Positions 29,401 to 38,830 of a DNA stretch of 64,000 nt are shown here, in pieces. This stretch comes from a virus: IMG/VR virus record IMGVR_UViG_3300029922_000001, positions 124,001-188,000 of that record. The stretch is one strand, 5' to 3'. A program made the position numbers and the translations under genes. Position 1 is the stretch's first letter, and each line of letters begins with the position of its first letter. Below the pieces are notes generated by a model. That model did not search any database and was not told the DNA's origin. It was given only the letters and a program-made list of their open reading frames with translations.

Positions 29401-32400
29401 GTTCTCAACTTGCAGTCACTAACAATGTTCAGGTTCAAGTTATTCAAAATTCTCCAGCAACAGAAGTTACAAATAGTCAACAGTATGGTTCACAATGGTT
29501 CTTGCCAAATGGTCCAGATCCAACCAACCCTAATACAACTTCTTGGAATTTATATTTTTATCTATATGATCGTACTGATAATCCTAATTATGGTCAAGAA
29601 GATTTTCAATATACTAATGCCTCTTTGATTCAATTAACTCAACAGTACTTTTTAGGTTGTTTACCGGCACCTTTGATTATTACTGATCAAAATATTGGTA
29701 TAATGCCAATATTTACTCCAATAATATATTGGAATAATAGACAATATTTACCACAAAGTGCTTTTTACCTTGATATTTCCATAAATAATGTATCTACTAA
29801 TGTTTTTATTGCCCTTGGCACTCGTGGAGCGTGGTATACTGAGGATTTTGTAGGCTGGGGTAGTTGGATGCGCTTAAATCCACAATTTACAGTATTAGAT
29901 ACTGTGAGAGTTCCAACCTTATGGGTTGGTGAAAAGTATTATTTATCTCAAGCAATGCCTGTAAGTGTTTTTGAAGCAGTTCCAACAGCGTATCCTTCTA
30001 CAAGTAATATTCCATTGGTTTTATATTACAATGAAGATTTACAAATATTTGAATTTTCTAATCAACAGCCAATATATGATAATTACCTATATCTAGATAG
30101 CTATACTGAATACTTTGTAAAACCTTGGAATCCTTTAGCAACTGTTATTGTTAAAGTTAACAACGTTTTAGCCGCTCCTACTTACGTACCTCAAAATGGA
30201 CAAATTATATTTAGTAATTCATTAGGTCCAAATGATATTGTGACATTTACGGCTATTCTTGCTGGTGCATTTATTAGCAATGTTGGTACAATACCACACG
30301 AAGAACAACCTAGTGTTTTTGTAGTACAAAATGGTCCAACTTCACCAAATATTACATTAGCGGCACAATTCCCATCTGCAAATGCTAGTTTAGCAAATCA
30401 AATTCAGGTAACTACACCTTCTTTGATTCCTAGTGGTTATTCTTTGATAGAAGTTAGCCAATCAATAGGTAGTACAGTTAACGAAGTTCTCTATATTTAT
30501 AAAGATCCTATTACTTCCAATATAGAATTGGCAAAACCAAGAGTTCAACAAACGGTTATGCCAACCTACGCTGCTGGATCACCTGTTTATCTAGTTGTTC
30601 TGCAAAGCGTACCAGGATTACAAGATTATGTATCTCAATTCATGTCAGGTCAAATGTATAATCAAAATTCTTCTTTCTTAAATAACATAATTTCACTTAA
30701 TCTTAGTTGTTTAGAATTGACAAAATCAGATTCCACATTAATGTTCCCTAACTTATTACATAATTATGCGACAATGCCATTAGAAGGTACTCTTGACACT
30801 CGTGGTCCTCAAAATGCCGCATACTACACTAATGAGAACCAATTTGAAGATGTTTCTTCAGCTAACTCTTTAGCTATTGAATATAATCCACCAATATCAC
30901 AGTTACCAACCGCACCACAAGCTGTTTACAACTTAGATTTAAGTTCATCAACTTCCATTGTTGGTACTGATCAAGGAATTTGGCAATTTAGCTCTGGAGA
31001 TAATATGTGGACGCAAATAAGCCAATTAAATTCTTCCAGAAGAACATATTTCATCTACCCAGTTGATAACCCAAGTGGCGCACAATTGGTAGGTACTGAA
31101 CTTGGTTTATTTGAAGTTGAAGGTAATAATTGGGTAGCAAATCCTACATTTTATGAAGCTGTATTTGATTACTGGAGTGGTTCATGGAATACTTCATACA
31201 CAGGAACTTTTTATGCTAAAAATGACGGTTTAAGCTTTACTCAATTTGATCCATCAACTAACACCTTTGTATCTGATAATTTTGATCCACTTTACGGTGA
31301 AAAACTTTATACTCTTTATAAAGATCAATGGTTAAGGGCTGGCACAGATACTCCACCTACTTTTACTGCTGTAGACGCAATGTATATTGGTTCGGCATTA
31401 GGATTATGGGCGGTTACACCAGGTGGTAGAGTTGGAATTAATCACCCTACATATTTGGCAGGTAGAAATATGATTCCAGCATCTGAATTAACCAGGGTTG
31501 GTATCAATAATCCATTATGGGTTTATAAGATTGCTTTAATGCCAAATAATAGCACGGCAAATCCTCCTAGCGCACCAATGATGGTTTTAAGTAATCAAGG
31601 AATATTAATCATTCAAAATTGGAGATATTGTGATCCAGATCCAACAGATACTAGTGCTTTAAATTTCTATATTGAGAAGGTTGTACTTCCTGGTTATACT
31701 TGTAATTGTGTTACTAGTTTAGTAACATCTACTTCACCTTATGCTTCTGTGGTTTACGCTGGTACCAACGTTGGAGTGTTTAAATCTATAAATAATGGTT
31801 GGGACTTCCAAAGATGCGAATGGATTAATGATGAACCTACTCCTGTTTATGATTTACAAATAATGGATTCAGCAGGTTTAGTTGTTATCGCTGCTACAGA
31901 AACTGGATTATGGATGACTACTGATGGTGGTTATACTTGGATTAGACCTTCTTTGTCAAGTGGATTGTCACCTAATAATTTCTTCCCAGGAGAAATTACT
32001 AGTTCATATTCATTCTCTTATCCAAAATTAGGACAAACTTTTACAACTCCAAGCACACCAAGTACAATTGATATTACTAAATTTGGTGCTTATCTTACAA
32101 GAAGAACCTTAGTAAATCCAAATACGGGAGTTGTTGATGATGCTATGAATCAAGCCGCTGCTAACAATAAATTAATGTTGGCACTATACGCCACAGATGG
32201 TAGTGGTAATCCTACTGGTTCTGCATTAAGCTTAACAAGTTTTGAAAGTTATATAAACTGGGGTGTTGGTTATGAAGTTACACCTTCTGGAACGAATTTG
32301 TTTGATGGTTCTCAAGTTATGGATAACGAACCTAATGATATTAGCACATATTATCAAGTGGTTGGTGGCAGTACAAATAATTCAGCTATGACGTTGTTAT

Positions 32401-35400
32401 ATAAATTTGATAATGCAGTTGAAGTTGATGCAGTTGATTTTACAGTTATGAGTACTCAAGTGTTAAATGTCAATATTGAGCATTCAAGCGATGGTTCTAC
32501 ATGGACAACTGCTATTGCCACTAGTCCAACCGTATATGCCCCACAAAATGCAGGTGGTGTACCATTGTGGCGTACTGCTGAATTGTTAACTAATACATCA
32601 ACACCATATCAATATTGGAGAATATCCTTTACTGATATTCATTCTTCATATCCAACATTATTAAGAGTAGGTGACTGTAGATTATACGCTATTAATGGTG
32701 GAACTTATACATTACAAACTCTATATTCCGCAATTAATGCATATGAAGTTAATTACCCATCTTTCTGGTACATGGATGCCGTTCCAAGTTCTTCAGGATC
32801 TTTAACGCTAACAGCAAATACCCAATATATTTTAGTTGGATCTGAATTACTCAGTGAACAAATTATATCAGTTATGAATGGTTATAGCGTTAGTTCTGGT
32901 AACTATTTAGAATACGGTTCTGTATTTGAATGGGCGATTTCTTCTGATGATGAATTTGTAGGGGGAGACGCAGAATATTCAAGTGATGGTTCTACTTGGA
33001 CCGCATTACCACAAGACTTTTTGTTTGCGGTATTTTACGCTTCTCCACCAGTGCCAACTAATACTATTGTTGTTGTTGGACAATATGATGGAACCAGTGA
33101 ATTTGATCAAGGTGATATGTATGGTGCAATTATCAATGATGCTGGTGGACTTACTACTGACTTTAAGGTTGCTACTTCTATTGTTGTAGATGATTCTAAA
33201 TCTATTTCTTGGGCTGATGATCTTAAACAACGTGGACCTATGATTTACGATCTATATTCTAAGATTTATTCTCAGTGTAATGGAAGATCACAGTTGGACT
33301 ACTGGCAATTTGGTGTTAACGAACTTGAATTAACACCTGGGTTTGTTTATGATAATAGTATTGTTGACCTAGAAAATACAATTAATAATTTCATAACAAG
33401 AGGTACAAATAGTAACTTAGTAGACACTTGTTTTATTGCGTTTATGGGATTAAGTCCACAATCTATCATAGATTCTATTTTGCCTGTTCCTAATTTACCA
33501 AACCAAGTTTATAATCAAGCTCTTGTTGAACCAATCATTACTTACATGGAAAGTAAAGGATTATTGAGATTATCTTGGTTACAAACACAATATGCAACAG
33601 AATTAGGAGCGCATACGCTAGTTGCTTCCGATTTATATACTCCTAATGGGTCTGATCAATTACCTTACCTAGATATAACTACTGCTGTTATAACAGCGTG
33701 GGCTAATAGCTTTGTTCCTTTGGCAATTGTTCTAGCAGATGGTGATGATAGTAATAGTCTAAACGCTCCTACAGATGTTGCTTCTGTGGCACTTACTGGT
33801 TGGAATAATTATGGTTTTAGTATATATAGTGGTGGTTTAGGAACTGGAAGTAATCAACCAAATCTAAGAAGTATGTCTGAATTATCCAATGGTAATCATT
33901 CGATTTTGGTTACAGGAATGGATGAAAATGGATTATTAATACCAGGTTCAGATTGGGATAATTTCGGTAATTCATTCTTGCCACAAGGTACAAATAATAT
34001 TTTCCAATCCACTTGGGCTAGGGAGTACGATTTTGAAACACCTACATTTATAAGTAATATTATTGCTACTGTTAATGTAATACCAAATGGTCAGGCTTTT
34101 GGTCCAAATTCAGCAAAATGTAATATTGAGTTCATGTACACCTTAGATAGAACCAATTGGACTTCATGGATTAATATTGCTTCACAATTAAACGATAATA
34201 GCGGAACATATACTTATCAATTGAATATGCAAGTTTTAGCTATTAAATATAACATTGTCATGTCAGAAGCTTTAGCCGGGGGTCAACAACCTGTAATCTC
34301 TGAACTATATCATATAGTGGTTACTCCAGCAGTTAAATATTTAGTTACTCCTAAAACACAAGTAAATGGATTATTATTTGAATATTTGTTAGATGCAGAC
34401 ATTACAGTTCCACAATCTTGCCAAGTCAATTGGGGAATTGCTAGAGGTGATTCAATCAATTGGAACGATTTTGAAAGTATTTACACAAGGAGAAAAGGTG
34501 CTTTATCTAATAGACAAAACAGCATTACCTTCTCTCAGCCTGTTAATTTACGTGACTTACCACACACAATTAATGCAGCTAATGACTATGTTCAAGTATA
34601 CACCGATCAGGCAGAAACCATAACAGCTTCATGGTCACTATTAGATACAGTTCAAATTTGGATTCAAATTACAACGTCTCTAAATGGAAACTATGAAACA
34701 GACGGTAGTGCTATTCTTATGCAACAAAATGTAGGTGGTGTCCAAGTTTATCAGCTTGATGGAGTAAATGGAACTATAGCATTTAGTCCTCCACTACCTA
34801 CAGGTACTATATTTCATATAGATATTAATGCGCCATCCCAGGTTTCAAACAGTGTTGGTGAAAGCACCATAACCAAAGACAATAGAACGTATTTTTCTGT
34901 TAATGGTAGTTGGGTATATGATTCTACAGTTTATGTCATCTTACAAACATCTTTTGGTGGTACACCACAATTAATTCGTGGAGGTTATTGGTTGAACCCA
35001 TCTGAAGGTTCTGTTACTTTTAGTCAAGAAAGGCTAGTTACTGATATAATAAAACTGTTTATTGTTTCAGATGGTTATTTTAGAATAGGCGCACAAGTTT
35101 TAAATTACACATCTCAAGATGTGTCTATTAATGATTTTGGTATGTATTATAGTGTGGCTCAAAATGAATCTATTGGCGCATTATTATCCACTAATTCATC
35201 TATTTCTTTAATGAACAATCAAGTTGTATTAAGTCCTCAGCCAGCTAGTGTTGGACAAAATATTTTAGATATTAATTACGTTGTAGTTACTAATGATGGT
35301 AGCACAGAGCAAGGGTCTATTATTACATGGTGGGTTGGAAGACCTGGTTTTACTGGTTCAAGTACTACACCTTATTCTGAGTTTGATGCAGCTAACCAAT

Positions 35401-35954
35401 TATGGTTTAAGAGGATACATGTTAATAATATTGCGTCTTTCACTGGTACTACTTATAATTCTGGTACATTCCCAGTGTATGATGGCAGAATATTGTCATT
35501 GCCAGCAGATCAAACTTCTGGATTATTCCAAAATGGGGACATTGTATATGTCAAAGTAGTTCCAAGTAATGGTATAGTTTATGGTACATTAACAAAATCA
35601 AATATTATTAAATTCTTAGGATATTCAATTCCTGTGATTACAAACTTAGCTATTAATAATGTGGTTATTAAGACAGTTAATAACACAACGCAATATCAAA
35701 TTCTAAAAACACAAGATTTGGTACCAACTATCACGATGTCACCATCTTATAGTCCACCAAATGTCACATATTCTATTAATTGGTATTTAACTACAAATAA
35801 TACGCCAGTAAATACTAATGGTAATGCAATTCTACCATCTAGCCAAACAGTGCTTGGTTCAACATACTATTGTGTAGCGCAACCTTTTAACAATGGTGTG
35901 CCTGGTCCAATGGTATTTAGCGAACCAATTACAATTGTGACATTAACTTCATAA
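26418..35954 (+). CDS. Giant modular virion protein, 3,178 residues, with Asp-box, discoidin-like and VWA-like domains
   Basis: Largest protein in the window. Modules in order: NGIY motif near 132-147 (SRVLVTNQTIIAHNGIY); HVHTGVG at His352/His354 followed near residue 575 by TIDPTRLGQISH, shared with the 1,298-residue protein; Asp-box near 711 (TTNEGASWKTL); second NGIY motif near 957 (DLILVKQQNNSYENGIYKV); more Asp-box-like units near 1791 and 1833 (TTDGGYTWI); a discoidin (F5/8C)-like stretch about 1960-2100 (IEHSSDGSTWTT, QYWRISFTDI); a VWA-like domain about 2245-2420 with the metal-site motif DDSKS (Asp2258, Ser2260, Ser2262) and later LADGDD; then beta-sandwich units to the C-terminus. 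Probably a long adhesive fibre or baseplate-associated arm. Domain calls are by eye. Confidence 0.8.
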   Translation: MNSTEHYQYTYVEANDILYPGYDQRNMQITENQLAQLAYFIGSGVLTGWVVTPIVSTDPQQEVIYQGERLSLYSSYLTKSNINLAQQYLNMGKPADTYAPCLVCVTANISNFSSVNISYFDGLGSSDLVANSRVLVTNQTIIAHNGIYTTTVNLDGTYTLTPSTVSNEVVGQTILNPSKIQILKGVNYGNTIFTFMKPTGYTYTFGGSLPSGLSNVLYSMNWILDSQATNVSWNQVIRVTPGTGILGSYRAYTEDTAYFAYTQGGTYYVWLQAGPCLITQGIAQVVAPLDQDYNYDQTNLATFLATVDVLPNTEAGYGFYIDPIRITPDKRVTIAGFATALQNALKILLRGHVHTGVGQMPTKINLSTVIVYFAYPSTTYPDATSFQIGTGSGSSFVPATNLPTTLGKPVVTLNDVVLLADQYYLNYSTGIIYLQNSIPANSVIELEFPAAPQINLTPTNTTAYGLDVPIYLTDGTTDLGGSGNQGTFRWNPDNYMTPQVYFNGNLIVLNVTQPQYLVDPTNGCITVYSSSGLTLPTTESQLVVVLVERVYQITNTLSSKRIGSIDASTFITGTIDPTRLGQISHVGETRLNEIALLQPTQRVFAEDDHVTFLPEIPNSPFQYGTEVYFTYKSINLPSNSTLLGTKRGLMATDDMINIINQSSWNVDYGQPVQAIDNLMPETPLDPNAVQPNNNVFKTLYVRTEQGQIFETTNEGASWKTLRMPQFTNFEGITSPLSATAFWCYTDMELTSGDLQTTTYSYFTRLYVGTAQGLFTTVIYPAAPTDWAWTPSSNQGESINDVVVIATLNSTITYSGSSLAITNQSYDATVYTATDNGIFVNGAQFNYPGMDLSINGVKWVNFGTENVNKNSLLYYSDQKLCLTHSAVCTDYTVSGDNDTVTAYYSWVHPLTQVPNIFEYPNGQPGVKAATTTNISITPSSSNFILPIQIDTVSMTWAVNDLILVKQQNNSYENGIYKVITVNNDIIDGINTGTLVCSQLAVTNNVQVQVIQNSPATEVTNSQQYGSQWFLPNGPDPTNPNTTSWNLYFYLYDRTDNPNYGQEDFQYTNASLIQLTQQYFLGCLPAPLIITDQNIGIMPIFTPIIYWNNRQYLPQSAFYLDISINNVSTNVFIALGTRGAWYTEDFVGWGSWMRLNPQFTVLDTVRVPTLWVGEKYYLSQAMPVSVFEAVPTAYPSTSNIPLVLYYNEDLQIFEFSNQQPIYDNYLYLDSYTEYFVKPWNPLATVIVKVNNVLAAPTYVPQNGQIIFSNSLGPNDIVTFTAILAGAFISNVGTIPHEEQPSVFVVQNGPTSPNITLAAQFPSANASLANQIQVTTPSLIPSGYSLIEVSQSIGSTVNEVLYIYKDPITSNIELAKPRVQQTVMPTYAAGSPVYLVVLQSVPGLQDYVSQFMSGQMYNQNSSFLNNIISLNLSCLELTKSDSTLMFPNLLHNYATMPLEGTLDTRGPQNAAYYTNENQFEDVSSANSLAIEYNPPISQLPTAPQAVYNLDLSSSTSIVGTDQGIWQFSSGDNMWTQISQLNSSRRTYFIYPVDNPSGAQLVGTELGLFEVEGNNWVANPTFYEAVFDYWSGSWNTSYTGTFYAKNDGLSFTQFDPSTNTFVSDNFDPLYGEKLYTLYKDQWLRAGTDTPPTFTAVDAMYIGSALGLWAVTPGGRVGINHPTYLAGRNMIPASELTRVGINNPLWVYKIALMPNNSTANPPSAPMMVLSNQGILIIQNWRYCDPDPTDTSALNFYIEKVVLPGYTCNCVTSLVTSTSPYASVVYAGTNVGVFKSINNGWDFQRCEWINDEPTPVYDLQIMDSAGLVVIAATETGLWMTTDGGYTWIRPSLSSGLSPNNFFPGEITSSYSFSYPKLGQTFTTPSTPSTIDITKFGAYLTRRTLVNPNTGVVDDAMNQAAANNKLMLALYATDGSGNPTGSALSLTSFESYINWGVGYEVTPSGTNLFDGSQVMDNEPNDISTYYQVVGGSTNNSAMTLLYKFDNAVEVDAVDFTVMSTQVLNVNIEHSSDGSTWTTAIATSPTVYAPQNAGGVPLWRTAELLTNTSTPYQYWRISFTDIHSSYPTLLRVGDCRLYAINGGTYTLQTLYSAINAYEVNYPSFWYMDAVPSSSGSLTLTANTQYILVGSELLSEQIISVMNGYSVSSGNYLEYGSVFEWAISSDDEFVGGDAEYSSDGSTWTALPQDFLFAVFYASPPVPTNTIVVVGQYDGTSEFDQGDMYGAIINDAGGLTTDFKVATSIVVDDSKSISWADDLKQRGPMIYDLYSKIYSQCNGRSQLDYWQFGVNELELTPGFVYDNSIVDLENTINNFITRGTNSNLVDTCFIAFMGLSPQSIIDSILPVPNLPNQVYNQALVEPIITYMESKGLLRLSWLQTQYATELGAHTLVASDLYTPNGSDQLPYLDITTAVITAWANSFVPLAIVLADGDDSNSLNAPTDVASVALTGWNNYGFSIYSGGLGTGSNQPNLRSMSELSNGNHSILVTGMDENGLLIPGSDWDNFGNSFLPQGTNNIFQSTWAREYDFETPTFISNIIATVNVIPNGQAFGPNSAKCNIEFMYTLDRTNWTSWINIASQLNDNSGTYTYQLNMQVLAIKYNIVMSEALAGGQQPVISELYHIVVTPAVKYLVTPKTQVNGLLFEYLLDADITVPQSCQVNWGIARGDSINWNDFESIYTRRKGALSNRQNSITFSQPVNLRDLPHTINAANDYVQVYTDQAETITASWSLLDTVQIWIQITTSLNGNYETDGSAILMQQNVGGVQVYQLDGVNGTIAFSPPLPTGTIFHIDINAPSQVSNSVGESTITKDNRTYFSVNGSWVYDSTVYVILQTSFGGTPQLIRGGYWLNPSEGSVTFSQERLVTDIIKLFIVSDGYFRIGAQVLNYTSQDVSINDFGMYYSVAQNESIGALLSTNSSISLMNNQVVLSPQPASVGQNILDINYVVVTNDGSTEQGSIITWWVGRPGFTGSSTTPYSEFDAANQLWFKRIHVNNIASFTGTTYNSGTFPVYDGRILSLPADQTSGLFQNGDIVYVKVVPSNGIVYGTLTKSNIIKFLGYSIPVITNLAINNVVIKTVNNTTQYQILKTQDLVPTITMSPSYSPPNVTYSINWYLTTNNTPVNTNGNAILPSSQTVLGSTYYCVAQPFNNGVPGPMVFSEPITIVTLTS

Positions 35955-35987
35955 TTATAGAGGAATTACGGTTTTTAATTTGAACGA

Positions 35988-37022
35988 ATGAATATGGAAG
36001 AGTTAATTCAATTTTTGCCACCTGAAGCTTTAATGGCTGAATATATTGTATCTGCTTTATCTGAGGTAGTTGATTGGGGACATACGTTTTTAAACGTAGA
36101 AATCGCCCAAAAGCATTCAGAGGGCGAAGACATTGTTGTTGCTGTACTTGATACAGGAATGCCTAATCACATTGACTTAAATGGTAATTTGTTACCAGGT
36201 TTAAGTACTATAGGAACAGACATCTATGATCATCAGGGACATGGAACCCACGTTTCTGGAACCATTGCTGCTTTGCAGAACGGTTTTGGTGTTATTGGTG
36301 TTGCTCCTAAGTGTAAAATCTTAGCTATTAAGGTTTTAGATGATAGTGGAAGTGGTAGCTACCAAAGTATTACCGATGGTATTAATTTAGCCGTAGAAAA
36401 CAAGGTAGATATCATCAGCATGAGCTTAGGGTGTCCCCAGCCCAGCCAACAGCTTCAAGATGCTATTCAAAGAGCTTTTAATGCTGGAGTTATCATCGTT
36501 GCTGCTGCTGGAAACAGTCATGGTGCTGTTGACTATCCTGCTGCTTATCCTGAAGTTATTGCAGTATCTGCTATTGACAAAAATGGTCAAATTGCGGATT
36601 TTTCTTGTCGTGGTGATGCTATTAAAGCGGCTGCTCCTGGTGTGGATTGTTATTCAACCTATACCAATAATCAATATGCCTTACTATCAGGAACATCACA
36701 AGCTACACCTTATATTTCTGGTGTATGTGCTTTGTTATTAGCTTGGGCTAGAAAAACTCCTACAGCAGAACAAATTCACAATTGTCAAGATATGCTTAAA
36801 GTTCTTTCTGAAGTATGTAATTCTAATAATGTTTTAGTTAAACAGGATTACGGTTTTGGAATCCCTGATTTTGCCAACTATATGCCTTGGAAGACAGTTA
36901 TATCAACAACTACAGTAATTACTACCACACCAACGTCTTCCTCTACTACCACAACTACAGTAACTACTACTGTACCACCATTAACATCAACAACACCTGT
37001 AATACCAACAACAAATGCTTAA
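35988..37022 (+). CDS. Subtilisin-like serine protease (S8 family)
   Basis: 344 residues. The complete catalytic set is visible: Asp55 in AVLDTG, His85 in GHGTHVSG, oxyanion Asn176 in AAAGNS and Ser237 in LSGTSQATP. There is no signal peptide or long propeptide, so it probably acts in the cytoplasm or on virion proteins. The last 45 residues are a Thr/Pro/Ser-rich tail, possibly a flexible linker or anchor. ATG 35988 and ATG 35994 are both possible starts. The gene overlaps the next protease by 8 bases and follows the giant structural genes, so processing of tail or baseplate proteins is a reasonable inference. No Shine-Dalgarno sequence lies at normal distance; GAGGAAT is about 24 nt upstream of the start. 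Confidence 0.93.
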   Translation: MNMEELIQFLPPEALMAEYIVSALSEVVDWGHTFLNVEIAQKHSEGEDIVVAVLDTGMPNHIDLNGNLLPGLSTIGTDIYDHQGHGTHVSGTIAALQNGFGVIGVAPKCKILAIKVLDDSGSGSYQSITDGINLAVENKVDIISMSLGCPQPSQQLQDAIQRAFNAGVIIVAAAGNSHGAVDYPAAYPEVIAVSAIDKNGQIADFSCRGDAIKAAAPGVDCYSTYTNNQYALLSGTSQATPYISGVCALLLAWARKTPTAEQIHNCQDMLKVLSEVCNSNNVLVKQDYGFGIPDFANYMPWKTVISTTTVITTTPTSSSTTTTTVTTTVPPLTSTTPVIPTTNA

Positions 37023-37695
37023 TCAAAATCCATATCCTTTAAATCTAGGATATATAGAGGCAGAATTGAATCGTCTTGCTCAGAAAAAAGACGATTCAAT
37101 GAAAATTATAGTGCAAAAAGCAATTAAATCTTCTTGCACTATAATTGTTTTTGCTGATAATACAAAATGGACAGGATCAGGATATCATGTTGGTAATGGA
37201 TACGTTATAACTGATAGTCACGTTGCACCACCTGAATTAAATAACAAACCTCATGAATTAAACATAACTTTTGATGGTGTTAACTTAATAAAAGCTGTTG
37301 TTAAAAAATCAATACAAGATATTGATGGAGCGTTATTATTTTGTCAGAACATGCCAAAAAACATACCATTTGTACAAATGGCAAATAGTGATACTGTTGA
37401 AATTGGAGATCAAATTGCAGTTATTGGCTCTCCTGAAGGTTGGCATGATACGGTAACTTTTGGAAGGGTTAGTAATGTTGAACAGGATTTAGGGCAATTT
37501 GCCCCAAATAAAGCTTGGCATAATGTAATCTTCATAGATGCGGATATTTTAGAAGGTAGTTCTGGGGGAATGGTTATTAATGAAGATGGCTTAGTAATAG
37601 GTAGTGTTATTGGAGTGACAGGTAAACATGCAGAATTAGGAATTGGTCAGAGAGCAATTGAGCCTTCTAATAAATTGTTAAAACTGTTATCCTGA
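37015..37695 (+). CDS. Trypsin-like serine protease (HtrA/S1 type)
   Basis: 226 residues with a chymotrypsin-fold protease core. Visible catalytic residues: His69 in VITDSHV, Asp104 in DIDGALL and Ser183 in EGSSGGMV. WTGSGYHV before the His and GDQIAVIGSPEG match the family's pattern. There is no PDZ domain and no signal peptide. It starts inside the previous gene (8-base overlap ATGCTTAA), so the two proteases should be made together. It ends with TGA, one of only three TGA stops among the genes here. It likely acts in virion maturation or protein quality control with the adjacent DnaJ, but the target is unknown. Confidence 0.88.
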   Translation: MLNQNPYPLNLGYIEAELNRLAQKKDDSMKIIVQKAIKSSCTIIVFADNTKWTGSGYHVGNGYVITDSHVAPPELNNKPHELNITFDGVNLIKAVVKKSIQDIDGALLFCQNMPKNIPFVQMANSDTVEIGDQIAVIGSPEGWHDTVTFGRVSNVEQDLGQFAPNKAWHNVIFIDADILEGSSGGMVINEDGLVIGSVIGVTGKHAELGIGQRAIEPSNKLLKLLS

Positions 37696-37701
37696 TTTTC
37701 A

Positions 37702-37709
37702 GTATAATA
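37702..37709 (+). promoter_or_regulatory. -10-like box before dnaJ
   Basis: GTATAATA; TATAAT ends 7 nt before the ATG at 37716. No Shine-Dalgarno sequence. It lies right after the protease stop codon. Confidence 0.5.
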
Positions 37710-37715
37710 ACAGAT

Positions 37716-38657
37716 ATGTTGGATTATTATACAATACTGGGTGTGGATAAAAAAGCCTCACAACAAGAAATCAAAAAAGCATACCGAAGCTTAGCAAAAG
37801 AAAAACATCCTGATGTCAATCCAGCGACTGGAGAAGAATTTAAAAACATAACAGCGGCTTATAGTGTACTTTCCGATCCTACTACTAGACAAGAATATGA
37901 CAACCCGCAATTAGCTCAACAAAATGCTAGACCAAATACCGACATTTTAATAAGGGTGAGTTTAAGACCACAAGATACTTTTAAGGCAACCAAAATCACA
38001 CAAACAATTCAGCGTAGTGTTTGTTGTTCAACGTGTTTTGGTATTGGTGGAGAAGGTAACACTTTGTGTGATAAATGTATGGGTCATGGATTAGTTCAAA
38101 GTTTTGTCAATCAAAATGGACGTTTAGTAATTACTGCTCAACATTGTAGTCAATGCTTTGGAAGAGGTCAATGCTTTGTAAATCCATGTAAGACCTGTCA
38201 TGGTCAAGGTGGTAGCACCATTACAGAAAAATTAATAATTGATATTCCACTAGGCTCAATGGGTAAAAAAGTACGTGTTGCAAGTAAGGGTAATCAAGAA
38301 AATTTAAGTAAGCCACCTGGTGATCTTTATGTTCAATTACAATATGATATGTCAAATTGCCCTAATTTTAAGATAGATCAAAACATGAATTTACATCATA
38401 GTATTGATATTTCTGTAATTGATGCAATATTAGGTGCAGAAAAGAAGGTTTTTCTACTGGATGGTTCCGAAATAAATATTAATATACCAGAAGGCACAGA
38501 TTTAAATGATATTATAACTGTGAAAGGAAAAGGTATGTATAAAAATGTTATAGACAAGTCGAACTTATTAATTCACGTTAATCAGTTTAATGTCCCTAAG
38601 AATTTAACTGAAGGACAAAAGGCATGTTTGAATGCATTCAAAAGAGAGGAAAAATAA
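37716..38657 (+). CDS. dnaJ: DnaJ (type I Hsp40) co-chaperone
   Basis: 313 residues. J domain at 3-62 with the HPD motif (His31-Pro-Asp33) that stimulates Hsp70 ATPase. All four zinc-binding CxxCxGxG units are present: CSTCFGIG, CDKCMGHG, CSQCFGRG and CKTCHGQG. A C-terminal substrate-binding region follows (DIPLGSMGKKVRV). The usual Gly/Phe-rich linker is almost absent, making it shorter than the cellular 370-380 residues. No DnaK is encoded in this window, so it probably works with host Hsp70. It sits just after two proteases, which suggests a folding and proteolysis cassette for the large tail proteins. A TATAAT box 7 nt upstream sets the start. Confidence 0.93.
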   Translation: MLDYYTILGVDKKASQQEIKKAYRSLAKEKHPDVNPATGEEFKNITAAYSVLSDPTTRQEYDNPQLAQQNARPNTDILIRVSLRPQDTFKATKITQTIQRSVCCSTCFGIGGEGNTLCDKCMGHGLVQSFVNQNGRLVITAQHCSQCFGRGQCFVNPCKTCHGQGGSTITEKLIIDIPLGSMGKKVRVASKGNQENLSKPPGDLYVQLQYDMSNCPNFKIDQNMNLHHSIDISVIDAILGAEKKVFLLDGSEININIPEGTDLNDIITVKGKGMYKNVIDKSNLLIHVNQFNVPKNLTEGQKACLNAFKREEK

Positions 38658-38658
38658 A

Positions 38659-38820
38659 ATGATGATTCGTAGAGGTACAACAACTGGCAAAATCGTTGAT
38701 AAAACAGAGGACGAAAAAGAACCTAAGAGATTAGGCGACATTCCCCGTTCTGTAGCTGATTTACTCAATGATGATGAAGATACCAAAAACCAATTTGGCA
38801 ATTCTCACAAAGAAAAATAA
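38659..38820 (+). CDS. Small charged unknown protein
   Basis: 53 residues rich in Lys, Asp and Glu (DKTEDEKEPKRLGD, NDDEDTKNQ), probably disordered. It begins one base after the dnaJ stop; AGAGGA upstream gives the ribosome site, and ATG 38659 or the adjacent ATG 38662 could be used. Not recognised. The position suggests co-translation with dnaJ. Confidence 0.6.
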   Translation: MMIRRGTTTGKIVDKTEDEKEPKRLGDIPRSVADLLNDDEDTKNQFGNSHKEK

Positions 38821-38830
38821 TTAGACTATT

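Noticed and set aside
33006-33230. Reverse ORF inside the VWA-like region
   Set aside because: Shadow of the long forward frame; no start signal or plausible protein composition.
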